Positions 43,665-52,294 of a stretch of DNA of 64,000 nt are shown piece by piece. The notes beneath the pieces are model-generated. The model worked only from the letters and a program-made list of their open reading frames with translations. It ran no database searches and was not told where the DNA came from. Made by a program: the position numbers and the translations under genes. The stretch covers positions 1 through 64,000 of the forward strand of contig NZ_AUFB01000008.1 of assembly GCF_000426285.1 (NCBI RefSeq). Reading direction: 5' to 3'. How positions within the stretch are numbered: position 1 is the stretch's first letter; every line of letters begins with the position of its first letter. This stretch comes from Rhizobium leucaenae USDA 9039. Its GTDB lineage: Bacteria; Pseudomonadota; Alphaproteobacteria; Rhizobiales; Rhizobiaceae.

Positions 43665-44681
43665 ATGGATAGGGGCGCAAAAAAAGAGATTCTACTCAGC
43701 CTGTTCATGTTTACGGCCGACCTGCGGCCGGATGATCGGGCCTATAGCCAAACCCTGATCGACCACATCAAGGCTCTGCTTGCCATGGGGTATGACGGCT
43801 TCGACTTGCCGATCGCCGCGCAACAGACTAGCGACCATCGGGCCGAGATCGACAGTTATGCTCGTTTCAGGCAGGCCTTGGACGCGGCCGGCCTGGAAAC
43901 GGTACGCTTCACGACCAACGTCGGAACGACGCGGACCTTCGATCCCACCTCGCCGTACCGTGAACAGAGGGAAGGCGCACTGGCCTATTTGAAGTCCCGC
44001 GTCGACATCACGTCGATCCTGGGCGGCAAGACCGTTATGGCGGGGCCGATCGTCTTTCCCTACGGTGTCTTCCCGACGCTCGATTCCGGCACGCCGCTCT
44101 GGAGCGATGCGCTGCAGGATTGGCTTGAACCTCGCTACAGGCTGGCGCGGCCGATCATCGAGGAGCTCGCCAACCATGCAGAGAAGAGGGCTGTCAAGCT
44201 TGCGATCGAGCCGGTGGACCACTGGGAAACACCGGCGCCGAACATGGTCTCGGATGTGCTCGATTTCCTGGGAGGGGTAGGTAGTTCCCAGGCTGGCTTG
44301 ACCATCGACAGCGCTCATGTGGTGCTTGGAAGCAGCGGCCCTGCGGCTTACCGGGCCGACTTGCGCAACACCGTGGCGCAGCGTCGTCTGAACTACATAC
44401 ATATCTCCGCGCCCGATCGCGGCGCATTGAAGGATAGCTGGATTCCCTGGGAAAGTTTCCTTGCGCCGATCCTGCCGGTCTATGACGGCCCGTTCCTGAT
44501 CGAGGTGTTCAACGCGGTCCCGGCTTTTCTTAGCGGCCTGCATCTGACCCGTCGCAAGTTCTGGATTCCTGGCGAAGATCAGCCTGTAGCGGGCCGACCC
44601 AGCGCCTATGACGTTGCCCGCGACGGTTTGGAAACCCTCCGGGAGGAATTCGCCAAGCTTGACTATCTTTCGGCGCATTGA
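43665..44681 (+). CDS. Sugar phosphate isomerase/epimerase family TIM barrel
   Basis: A 338-residue member of the AP-endonuclease-2/xylose-isomerase-like barrel family: GYDGFDLPIA near residue 40, KLAIEPVDHWETPAPNM, LTIDSAHVVLGS, YIHISAPDRG and FLIEVFNAVP mark the strand ends with the Glu, Asp, His and Glu expected for a divalent metal site. Members isomerise, epimerise or dehydrate keto-sugars; the exact reaction is not clear. Start ATG is 2 bases after the IolE-like stop, with GGGTGG before it. Confidence 0.75.
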   Translation: MDRGAKKEILLSLFMFTADLRPDDRAYSQTLIDHIKALLAMGYDGFDLPIAAQQTSDHRAEIDSYARFRQALDAAGLETVRFTTNVGTTRTFDPTSPYREQREGALAYLKSRVDITSILGGKTVMAGPIVFPYGVFPTLDSGTPLWSDALQDWLEPRYRLARPIIEELANHAEKRAVKLAIEPVDHWETPAPNMVSDVLDFLGGVGSSQAGLTIDSAHVVLGSSGPAAYRADLRNTVAQRRLNYIHISAPDRGALKDSWIPWESFLAPILPVYDGPFLIEVFNAVPAFLSGLHLTRRKFWIPGEDQPVAGRPSAYDVARDGLETLREEFAKLDYLSAH

Positions 44682-44730
44682 ACGAGCCGCCAGACACAGA
44701 CCCATGTCACACAAAGGACAGGTGACGACG

Positions 44731-45660
44731 ATGAACGATATGCAGCCTTCTCCACTTCACGTAAGAGGCTTAGCCCCATTGCGGCGCGTAGCGACTTCGC
44801 AGCGGGTCACCGCCGATCGGCTCGGCGCCCTGGCAGATCTTCCCGGCTTCTGGGAAGGGATGGGTTTCAGCCTTATTGCTCGTCCGGATTATTCCGGTCG
44901 CAGCGAAAACGGCTTCTTCTTGCAACTCAATCTACTACACGAAACGATCGAATTCACGTCGATCGGATCCCCGGTCTTCAATCGCGGCAGCGAGCAAGGT
45001 GATATCGCCATTTATGGTGTCACCTATCTGCATCGCGTCACGGACGGCACCAATGGCGGCGCGTTGCATATAGAACCCGGCATGTGGTTGAACATCCCGG
45101 CGACCACCGCGCCAAAGGCCGATGCGAGCATTGCGAGGTTGGGCACCATTCCCCACGGCAATGCGTTCTGCACCGTCGGCTTCGTGCAACATGCCGTCTT
45201 CGACAAGGTGCCGGAAATTCCGCCGGCCAACACGATACCTTTCGCGATCGGCGGCGAGCCGCCGGCCGCCGGCAGCAAGAATCCATATCCCGAATATGAC
45301 CTTGCCATTACGAACGGATTCCGAACAAGCCCGGTCCCTCCGGGCATCACTCAGGCGATGATCGACGATCCCAATCAGGTGCTGCGGGATACCTTGAACC
45401 GTCAGGTCTTCGAGCAGGGTCAGACCCTCAAACAGATCACACGGTTGATAACCTCCAGCGGCGGCGGCATCGCAAATGTCCCGTTCATCACCACCAATGC
45501 AAATACGCTCGATCTGGACTCCGTCTTTGCTATCGAAACCGTCATAGATGAGCTGGGTAACGAGTTCGTGCAATTGCAATATTCGCAAACCGGCTTGCTG
45601 AATTTCAAAGGCAAGAGCTTTCCACATGTGACGGTCGGAACACTGATCAAAGCATTTTAG
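44731..45660 (+). CDS. Calycin-like protein of unknown function
   Basis: A 309-residue protein. The pattern GFWEGMGF near the start, then ETIEFTSIG, NRGSEQGDIAIYG, LHIEPGMW and IPHGNAF resembles the strand order of small beta-barrel heme or fatty-acid binding proteins (nitrobindin-like), but the protein is about twice as long and I cannot name a family. No signal peptide. The ATG at 44731 has AAAGGACAGG before it; the ATG at 44704 is an alternative. It is the last gene of the operon, before a hairpin. Confidence 0.55.
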   Translation: MNDMQPSPLHVRGLAPLRRVATSQRVTADRLGALADLPGFWEGMGFSLIARPDYSGRSENGFFLQLNLLHETIEFTSIGSPVFNRGSEQGDIAIYGVTYLHRVTDGTNGGALHIEPGMWLNIPATTAPKADASIARLGTIPHGNAFCTVGFVQHAVFDKVPEIPPANTIPFAIGGEPPAAGSKNPYPEYDLAITNGFRTSPVPPGITQAMIDDPNQVLRDTLNRQVFEQGQTLKQITRLITSSGGGIANVPFITTNANTLDLDSVFAIETVIDELGNEFVQLQYSQTGLLNFKGKSFPHVTVGTLIKAF

Positions 45661-45738
45661 GCAGGAACCCATCCGGCGCGAAATCCGCTTTCCTCGGCGG
45701 GTTGAACGAGGCGGCCATGTTGCATTATGGCAGGCCGA

Positions 45739-45765
45739 GAGGTCGACGACACTGCCGTCGACCTC
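45739..45765. terminator. Hairpin ending the dehydrogenase operon
   Basis: GAGGTCGACG (45739-45748) and CGTCGACCTC (45756-45765) form a perfect 10-bp stem with a 7-base loop between the convergent operon end and the gabD stop. There is no T-run, so it may serve both strands weakly. Confidence 0.55.
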
Positions 45766-45813
45766 AAGCCTTTACCAGAGGGCATCATCTTTATCTCGGG
45801 CCTTCCCTTGGCC

Positions 45814-47268
45814 TCAGGCGACACCGCCGAGGCAGACATATTTGATTTCGGTGAACTCCTCGATGCCGTATTTCGAGCCTTCGCGGCCGAGGCCGGAAAG
45901 CTTGACGCCGCCGAACGGCGCTTCGGCCGTCGAAATCAGGCCGGTATTGACGCCGACCATGCCGTATTCCAGCGCCTCGGCGACCCGGAAGACGCGGGCA
46001 AGGTCCTTGGCATAGAAATAGGAGGCAAGACCGAATTCGGTGTCGTTGGCCTGCGCGATGACATCGGCCTCGTCCTTGAAGCGGAAGAGCGGAGCGACCG
46101 GCCCAAAGGTCTCTTCCTTCGCCACCGCCATTGCCGGCGTGACATCGGCCAGCACCGTCGCCTCGTAGAAACGTCCGCCAAGCGGATGGCGATGGCCGCC
46201 GGCGACGACGCGGCCGCCCTTGGAAAGGGCATCGGCAACATGTTCCTCGACCTTGGCAAGGGCCGCCTCGTCGATCAGCGGGCCGAGATTGATGCCTTGG
46301 TCGAAACCGTTACCGGTCTTCAGCGAACCGACGGCCTTGGAGAGCTTCTCGGCAAAGGCATCATAGACGCCGTCCTGCACATAAAGACGGTTGGCGCAGA
46401 CGCAGGTCTGGCCGTTGTTGCGGAACTTGGCGATCAACGCACCTTCGACGGCGGCATCGAGATCGGCATCGTCGAACACGATGAAGGGCGCATTGCCACC
46501 GAGCTCCAGTCCGAGCTTCTTGATGGTCGGCGCGCTCTGCTTATAGAGTTCGGCGCCGACTTCGGTTGAGCCGGTGAAGGTCAGCTTGCGCACGACCGGG
46601 CTTGTGGTCATTTCGCCGCCGATGGCGCGGGCCGAGCCGGTCAGCACGCTGAAGAGGCCCTTCGGCAGGCCGGCGCGTTCGGCCAGCACCGCAATCGCAA
46701 TCGCCGAAAACGGCGTCTGCGAGGCGGGCTTCAGGACCATGGCGCAGCCGGCGGCAAAGGCAGGACCGGCCTTGCGGGTGATCATGGCATTCGGGAAGTT
46801 CCAGGGGGTGATCGCCGCAACCACGCCGATCGGCTGCTTCATCACCAGAATGCGCTTGTCCTTCTGGTGGCCGGGGATGATGTCGCCATAGACGCGGCGG
46901 GCTTCTTCGGCGAACCATTCGACGAAGCTGGCACCATAGGCGATCTCGCCCTTGGCTTCCGGCAACGGCTTGCCCTGTTCGGCCGTCAGGATGCGTCCGA
47001 GATCGTCCTGGTTTTCCATCATCAGCTCGAACCAGCGCCGGAGGATGCCGGAGCGCTCCTTGGCGGTGCGGGTGGCCCATTCCTTCTGGGCAATCTCGGC
47101 GGCGGCAATCGCCGTCTTGGTCTCGGCAGCGCCCAGATTGGGAACAAGGCCGATGATCTCGCCTGTCGCCGGATTGTCGACCTTGATCGCATTGGATGGA
47201 TCAGCCTCGATCCAGTCACCGCCGACCAATGCCGCCTGCCGGAACAATGTTGCATCTTTCAAATTCAT
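45814..47268 (-). CDS. gabD: NAD(P)-dependent succinate-semialdehyde dehydrogenase
   Basis: A 484-residue aldehyde dehydrogenase of the GabD class, oxidising succinate semialdehyde to succinate. The substrate and cofactor signs are TPWNFPNAMITRK (Asn and Lys of the active site), GSTEVG, the general base Glu in LELGGNAPFIVF and the nucleophile Cys in NNGQTCVCANR, with the second Cys that is typical of GabD. The ATG at 47268 has GAGGAG before it. It is the last gene in the minus-strand series after the threonate genes and ureidoglycine aminohydrolase; other semialdehydes are possible substrates. Confidence 0.9.
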   Translation of the reverse strand: MNLKDATLFRQAALVGGDWIEADPSNAIKVDNPATGEIIGLVPNLGAAETKTAIAAAEIAQKEWATRTAKERSGILRRWFELMMENQDDLGRILTAEQGKPLPEAKGEIAYGASFVEWFAEEARRVYGDIIPGHQKDKRILVMKQPIGVVAAITPWNFPNAMITRKAGPAFAAGCAMVLKPASQTPFSAIAIAVLAERAGLPKGLFSVLTGSARAIGGEMTTSPVVRKLTFTGSTEVGAELYKQSAPTIKKLGLELGGNAPFIVFDDADLDAAVEGALIAKFRNNGQTCVCANRLYVQDGVYDAFAEKLSKAVGSLKTGNGFDQGINLGPLIDEAALAKVEEHVADALSKGGRVVAGGHRHPLGGRFYEATVLADVTPAMAVAKEETFGPVAPLFRFKDEADVIAQANDTEFGLASYFYAKDLARVFRVAEALEYGMVGVNTGLISTAEAPFGGVKLSGLGREGSKYGIEEFTEIKYVCLGGVA

Positions 47269-47322
47269 GACTGTCTCCTCGAGCAATAGACGCCGTGGCC
47301 GGATACTACATGCCCGTTTCTG

Positions 47323-48147
47323 TTATCGCGACAGTTTCATATGGCGATTGACATCCTTGTAGAGAAGGTAGCGGAATTTTCCTGGCCCTCCTGCATAGCA
47401 GGCCTGAGGGCAGAAGGCGCGGAGCCACATGAAGTCGCCGGCCTCGACTTCCACCCAATCTTGATTCAGCCGATAAACGGCTTTGCCCTCAAGGACGTAG
47501 AGACCGTGCTCCATGACGTGTGTTTCTGCAAACGGGATGACGGCGCCCGGTTCGAAGGTAACGATCGTCACGTGCATGTCGTGACGCAGGTCCATGGGAT
47601 CGACGAACCGGGTCGTTGCCCATTTCCCATCCGTTCCCGGCATCGGCGTCGGCGCGATTTCCTGCTCATTGGTGAAAATGGGCTCCGGCGCGTCCATGCC
47701 CGGGACGACCTCATAGGCCTTGCGAATCCAGTGGAACCGCGCCATGCCCGATCCGCGATTGCGAAGTCGCCAGCCGGACGAGGGTGGCAAGAAGGCGTAA
47801 CCGCCGGGATGGAGTATATGAATGTCTCCCCCGAGTTCGACTGTGATCTCCCCTTCTAAAATGAAAAGCACCCCTTCGGCGTGCGGATCCAGTTCCGGCT
47901 GCTCACTGCCGCCTCCTGGGGCGACCTCCATGATGTATTGTGAGAAAGTTTCCGCGAAGCCGGAAAGCGGGCGCGAGAGCACCCAAAGGCGCGTTCCCTC
48001 CCAGAAAGGCAGATAGCTTGTGACGATGTCCATCATCACGCCTTTCGGGATCACAGCATAGGCTTCGGTAAAGACCGCGCGGCCGGTTAGGAGGTCCGTC
48101 TGCTTCGGAGCGCCGCCTGCCGGCGCGAAATAGGTTGGTTTCGTCAC
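47323..48147 (-). CDS. allE: (S)-ureidoglycine aminohydrolase
   Basis: A 274-residue bicupin of the YlbA/UGHY class, which releases ammonia from (S)-ureidoglycine in allantoin breakdown. The protein has the family start TYFAPAGGAPKQTDLLTGRAVF, the KGVMMDIVTSYLPFWEGTRLWVLSRPLSGFAETFSQYI block, and in the second cupin the metal residues Glu, His, His and Gln (ETHVMEHG, CPQA). The start is taken as GTG at 48147 because GGAGGAAAAA lies before it; ATG at 48168 lacks a site. No other allantoin gene is in the window. Confidence 0.88.
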   Translation of the reverse strand: MTKPTYFAPAGGAPKQTDLLTGRAVFTEAYAVIPKGVMMDIVTSYLPFWEGTRLWVLSRPLSGFAETFSQYIMEVAPGGGSEQPELDPHAEGVLFILEGEITVELGGDIHILHPGGYAFLPPSSGWRLRNRGSGMARFHWIRKAYEVVPGMDAPEPIFTNEQEIAPTPMPGTDGKWATTRFVDPMDLRHDMHVTIVTFEPGAVIPFAETHVMEHGLYVLEGKAVYRLNQDWVEVEAGDFMWLRAFCPQACYAGGPGKFRYLLYKDVNRHMKLSR

Positions 48148-48284
48148 TTTTTCCTCCGTATGGCGCATATGATCCTGCCTGATCGCTGGCATCTGACAGG
48201 GCGAAGATGGTATGGGTTTGCCCATATCCGAGCGGTTTGTCCAGTCGTCGATAGTTTGGCAACAACCGGCGCCGGAATGGATCG

Positions 48285-49046
48285 CTACCGCATGTATTTG
48301 GTCAGCCAGGACATGTCCGGATCCGCGACGGTGTGCGGAATATATTCCGCTCCGACTGGACGATCCCACCCCAGTTCCCGAATCCTGGAGAGTACGTATG
48401 CATAGTCCAACTCGCCGTGGTCCGGCTCCCCCCGATCTGGAACCGAGGCAATTTGGACATGGCCGATAAGCGGCAGAAGACTTTCAAAACGCCGCGTTAT
48501 ATCGCCGCCCATGATCTGAACATGGTAGAAGTCGAACATCAGCCGCAGGTTGGGCTTCCCGACTTCTCGTATGATGTTCGCCGCCATCTCGACGGTATCC
48601 AGGAAATAGCCGGGGGCATTGTAATGGTTCAGCGGCTCGATGAGGATGGTGACGGCGTCACCGGCTGCTTCGCAGGCATATGCGAGATTGTCGCAAAAGG
48701 TCCGTTGGGCGCGGGGTCCGCTGGAATTTCCGGCCATGACATGGACGGCGGCGGCTGAAATACCCGCTGCATAGGCAAGCGCTTCATCGATGGCCGCCCG
48801 CGCTTCGGGCTCGCGCCCCGGCAGCGCGGCAAGGCCGTTTTCCCCGATCGTCGTGTCACCCCGGCTGGTGTTGAGGCCAAGCATCGGAAGCCCTGTTTCC
48901 TCTAACGCGGCCTTCGTCGCGGCAACTGGCACATTATAGGGCCAATGGCATTCGACTGCATCGAACCCGGCTGCCTTGGCCGCGCGGATCGCATCTGGAA
49001 GCGGTCGGTCAGCCCACAAAAAACCGAGGTTGGCCGAAAATTTCAT
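48285..49046 (-). CDS. otnI: 2-oxo-tetronate isomerase
   Basis: A 253-residue TIM-barrel enzyme of the Hyi/OtnI class. FSANLGFLWADRPLPDAIRAA at the N-terminus, ILIEPLNHYNAPGY and LRLMFDFYHVQIMGGD carry the metal-binding Glu, Asp and His, and GAEYIPH ends the barrel. With otnC, otnK and ltnD in the same row, the role should be 2-oxo-tetronate to 3-oxo-tetronate isomerisation rather than hydroxypyruvate isomerase. The ATG at 49046 overlaps the otnC stop (ATGA) with GGAGTGGGAAG before it. Confidence 0.88.
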   Translation of the reverse strand: MKFSANLGFLWADRPLPDAIRAAKAAGFDAVECHWPYNVPVAATKAALEETGLPMLGLNTSRGDTTIGENGLAALPGREPEARAAIDEALAYAAGISAAAVHVMAGNSSGPRAQRTFCDNLAYACEAAGDAVTILIEPLNHYNAPGYFLDTVEMAANIIREVGKPNLRLMFDFYHVQIMGGDITRRFESLLPLIGHVQIASVPDRGEPDHGELDYAYVLSRIRELGWDRPVGAEYIPHTVADPDMSWLTKYMR

Positions 49047-49693
49047 GCTTCCCACTCCACATTGAACGTTGTCACAATGTCGCGGACTTGCTCTTTCCGC
49101 AGCAAACGCGGCCGGCAGCCACAGGTCAGAACCGCAAGCCGAGCACTGGCCTCCAATTCTTCGATCGCATTGCAGGCAGCTTCGACGTCCTTGCCCGCAA
49201 CCACCGGCCCGTGATTGGCCAGCATTACCGCAGAACGCTTTCCAGCCAGCCCCCGCACGGCGTCGCCGATGGCCGGATCCCCGGGACGAAAGAAGGGGAG
49301 GAGCTTCACCCGCCCGAGCTGCATGATGGCGTACGGCGTAAGCGGCGGCAGAAAATCGTCTTCATCGACATCGGGCATCATCGACCAAGCCACCGCGTGG
49401 CAGCAGTGCAAATGGACGACCGCACCAGCTTGGCTGCGAGTGTCGTAGAAGGCGCTGTGTAATGGCATTTCCTTGGTCGGTTGGTCGCCACTTACATGAC
49501 GTCCTCGCGCGTCGAAACGACTGAGCTGTGCCGGATCAAGCCGTCCAAGACTGGTGCCGGTAGGCGAGACGAGCAATCCGCCATCGGCCGTGCGTGCGGA
49601 AATGTTGCCGGTCGAGCCGTGCGTCAGACCTCGGTCGAACAATGACTTGGTGAGCTCGCAGATGAGTTCGCGCAGGCGGGCTTCTTCCGTCAT
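49043..49693 (-). CDS. otnC: 3-oxo-tetronate 4-phosphate decarboxylase (class II aldolase family)
   Basis: A 216-residue class II aldolase/adducin-type protein: GLTHGSTGNISAR at the N-terminus, the zinc ligands in VVHLHCCHAVAWS (His-x-His) and the later His in LANHGPVVAGKD. In the known pathway OtnC decarboxylates 3-oxo-tetronate 4-phosphate to dihydroxyacetone phosphate. Start ATG at 49693 overlaps the otnK stop as ATGA. The gene order otnK-otnC-otnI with overlaps argues for one transcript. Confidence 0.88.
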   Translation of the reverse strand: MTEEARLRELICELTKSLFDRGLTHGSTGNISARTADGGLLVSPTGTSLGRLDPAQLSRFDARGRHVSGDQPTKEMPLHSAFYDTRSQAGAVVHLHCCHAVAWSMMPDVDEDDFLPPLTPYAIMQLGRVKLLPFFRPGDPAIGDAVRGLAGKRSAVMLANHGPVVAGKDVEAACNAIEELEASARLAVLTCGCRPRLLRKEQVRDIVTTFNVEWEA

Positions 49694-50958
49694 GCGTCGA
49701 GGACCTCCAGCGCCTTGGTGAAAAAGTCGTCGCTGCCGAAATTCCCCGATTTCAAAGTGATCGCAACGTCGTGTCCTGCCGTCCGGGCAAAACACCAGGG
49801 GACGCCAGGGGCAATTTCGGCTCCGACATCAAGTTGCGTAATGCCGAGGGCCTTGGTCACCGCACCGGACGTTTCTCCGCCGGCGACGACAAAGCGTCGG
49901 TACCCAAGATCGCGGGCCTTGACGGCGCAAGCGGCAAGTGCCGCCTCGACGAGCATACCTGCTCGCTCCGTCCCGAGCCTCTGTTGCGTTGCGCGCACGT
50001 CGTTCGGCTCGGCGGTGGCATAAATAATGGGCGTTACATCGGGAGCCTGCGCCGACAGCCATTCGCAGGCTGCATTTTCACCGCTTTCCGCAAGAGCGAG
50101 CGGATTCAATCTAAAGCCCTGCCGCCCGCCAGACAAATAGGCCGAGACCTGACGGTTTGTCATCTCAGAGCAGCTTCCGGAGAGAATGATGGCAGGGCCG
50201 TATTCGGCACGATGCGCGGTGCTGGTACCGTGTCTGGTCAGGAGCTCTTGCTTGAGCCAGATCTCCGGCAATGGCATGGCGATTGCGCTGCCGCCGGTTA
50301 ATAATGGCATGTCGCGGCAGGCGTCGGCGATAATGTGGAGATCATCATTGGCTACCGCGTCGACGATAATGTGAGCCACCCCTTCGTTGCGAAGTTGAAC
50401 AAGCCTATCGCGCAGGGAGCCGGCCCCCTTCGCCACAGCATGCCGGTTAGCAAGCCCGACGGGCAATGTGACCTGAGGCCCCAGCAGACGAAGGAGGTTG
50501 GAGTCCCTCATCGGGGTGAGCGGATGATCCTTCATCGGGCTTTCCGCCAGCGGCTGTTCGCCGACAAACAGATTTCCCATGAAAATCGATCGGCCATTTT
50601 CCGGAAATGCCGGGCAATAGATCGTCTGATCCGTGCCCAGCGCTCTCATCAAGGCTTCGGCAACAGGGCCAATATTGCCGCGTGCGGTCGAATCGAAAGT
50701 CGAGCAATATTTCCAGAAAAACCTCTGGGCTCCGGCGCGGCGAAGCCAATCGAGCGCGGCCTGCGTTTCATCCACTGCTTCATTGACGGGAGAAGTGCGG
50801 CACTTAAGGGCGATGATTTCCAGCGGCGCCGTGTCGCTGGGCTCGTCTTTCGGCACGCCCATGCGCAGCGACACACGGACGCCCGATCGCGCAAGCAGGC
50901 CCGCCAGGTCTGTCGCGCCGGTGAAATCATCCGCAATCGCGCCAAAAAAAGTTGTCAT
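49690..50958 (-). CDS. otnK: 3-oxo-tetronate kinase (DUF1537 type)
   Basis: A 422-residue kinase of the four-carbon acid sugar kinase family (formerly DUF1537): FFGAIADDFTGATDLAGLLARSG at the start, KYCSTFDSTARGNIGPV (substrate side) and the C-terminal GGETSGAVTKALGI nucleotide loop. It phosphorylates 3-oxo-tetronate at C4. The ATG at 50958 follows GAGGCTTG. It lies 32 bases after ltnD and overlaps otnC. Confidence 0.9.
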   Translation of the reverse strand: MTTFFGAIADDFTGATDLAGLLARSGVRVSLRMGVPKDEPSDTAPLEIIALKCRTSPVNEAVDETQAALDWLRRAGAQRFFWKYCSTFDSTARGNIGPVAEALMRALGTDQTIYCPAFPENGRSIFMGNLFVGEQPLAESPMKDHPLTPMRDSNLLRLLGPQVTLPVGLANRHAVAKGAGSLRDRLVQLRNEGVAHIIVDAVANDDLHIIADACRDMPLLTGGSAIAMPLPEIWLKQELLTRHGTSTAHRAEYGPAIILSGSCSEMTNRQVSAYLSGGRQGFRLNPLALAESGENAACEWLSAQAPDVTPIIYATAEPNDVRATQQRLGTERAGMLVEAALAACAVKARDLGYRRFVVAGGETSGAVTKALGITQLDVGAEIAPGVPWCFARTAGHDVAITLKSGNFGSDDFFTKALEVLDA

Positions 50959-50990
50959 AGGGTTCAAGCCTCTTCGCCGATTGTCTTTTT

Positions 50991-51890
50991 TCAAGATTGA
51001 GTGTCTGTGCCTGGCAGTTTCAAACCGGCATTGCGGGCATAGACCTTGGCCACCGCAGCATCATCTTCGCGGCCCAGACCCATGCCGGAAGCGGCGAGAA
51101 ATTGCTGAAGAGCTGCCGCAGTAATGGGGGCTGCGAACTTGGACGCGCGCGCGGCATCAAGTACGATGCCGAGATCCTTGGGCCAAATGTCGACGGCGGA
51201 ATGGGCAGTATAATCGCCTGACACGATGTGCGGCGCGCGGTTTTCCAGCATCCAACTGGTGCCTGCACAATGTGGGATGACTTTCATAAAGCTCGCCGGG
51301 TCTATGCCCTGTGTCATCGCGAAAGTAATCGCTTCGGCCATTGCTGCGATATGCGTGCCCGCGAGCATCTGATTGACCGCTTTCATCGCCGAGCCGGTTC
51401 CGGCACTGTCTCCAAGTTCGAAAACGGTTTCCGCCATTGCGTCAAGTGCAGGGCGGGCCTTGCGAAACGCTTCAGGTGTCCCCGATGCCATGATCGAGAG
51501 CTTGCCATTGGCGGCCTTGAGAGAACCGCCTGAAATCGGCGCATCCAGCAAATGGACGCCGCGGGATGCGCAACGCTCGGCGGCGCTGCGCGCATAGTCC
51601 GGCGCAACGGTTACGCACATGAGGACCACCGCGCCCGGCACCAGTCGGCTGACGAGCCCTTCGTTGCCGAATAGCACGTCTTCGGTTTGGGCTGCGTTCA
51701 GAACGACAACGGCAAGCGCATCCAACTCAGGAGCGGCCGATGCAATATCCAAATGCGATCCGCCCTCGGAGCGTAGACGTTCCACTGCGCCCGGATTTAC
51801 GTCCGCCCCGTAAACTTGATGCCCCGAACGAACGAGTGAGGTTGCGATCCCGTATCCCATGGAGCCGAGGCCAACGACGCCAATTTTCAT
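50991..51890 (-). CDS. ltnD: L-threonate dehydrogenase
   Basis: A 299-residue beta-hydroxyacid dehydrogenase: NAD loop GVVGLGSMGYGIATSLV, DAPISGGSLKAANGKLSIMASG (substrate site), and the catalytic Lys in GSAMKAVNQMLAGTH. In context with otnK, otnC and otnI it should oxidise L-threonate (or a related four-carbon acid) to 2-oxo-tetronate. The ATG at 51890 has GGAGAACTTGCAA before it; a TTG two codons earlier is less likely. First gene of the minus-strand operon; no regulator is adjacent. Confidence 0.88.
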   Translation of the reverse strand: MKIGVVGLGSMGYGIATSLVRSGHQVYGADVNPGAVERLRSEGGSHLDIASAAPELDALAVVVLNAAQTEDVLFGNEGLVSRLVPGAVVLMCVTVAPDYARSAAERCASRGVHLLDAPISGGSLKAANGKLSIMASGTPEAFRKARPALDAMAETVFELGDSAGTGSAMKAVNQMLAGTHIAAMAEAITFAMTQGIDPASFMKVIPHCAGTSWMLENRAPHIVSGDYTAHSAVDIWPKDLGIVLDAARASKFAAPITAAALQQFLAASGMGLGREDDAAVAKVYARNAGLKLPGTDTQS

Positions 51891-51977
51891 TTGCAAGTTC
51901 TCCGTACTTTCAATCGATCAAGTATAGGATCCAAGGATAGCCCCGATAACCGCATCGGTGACCATCCGATTCGTCGC

Positions 51978-52294
51978 AGTTCAGTCAACGTCCGGCGTTG
52001 CCGCAGCGGCGGTGTCGACAAACTCAATTGCTGTCGTCAAGCGCGATGCCGCGCTAATTTTTCCCAGATGCTTAGGCATCGGGTCGGCAGTCCAGAATGT
52101 TGCAATCGGATCGGCAGCACCCCTTCCAGCAGTGTCAAATGCTGAACCATGTATCGGTTCGAAGATTGACGGAACGCGTCGACGCTCCCAGTTGGGACAA
52201 CGTCCAGACTTTTTGCAAGGGCACCGGTCAACTCTGACGGAATATCTGCATGTAAATTGGTCGCGACAATGACAGATTTTCGTTCTGATGCCAT
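51978..52294 (-). pseudogene. Tartrate/D-malate dehydrogenase relic (TtuC type)
   Basis: Two minus-strand frames together give the C-terminal third of an isocitrate/isopropylmalate-type dehydrogenase: VIVATNLHADIPSELTGALA in the first (to about 52175), then SIFEPIHGSAFD, ADPIATFWTA and a final AIEFVDTAA in the other. The N-terminal two thirds, including most of the active site, are absent. At least one frameshift and several unusual substitutions show decay. Tartrate use would be a natural neighbour of the four-carbon acid genes downstream. Confidence 0.8.

Noticed and set aside
45727..46569. A 280-codon plus-strand frame opposite gabD
   Set aside because: Antisense to a well-supported aldehyde dehydrogenase and without any domain signal.
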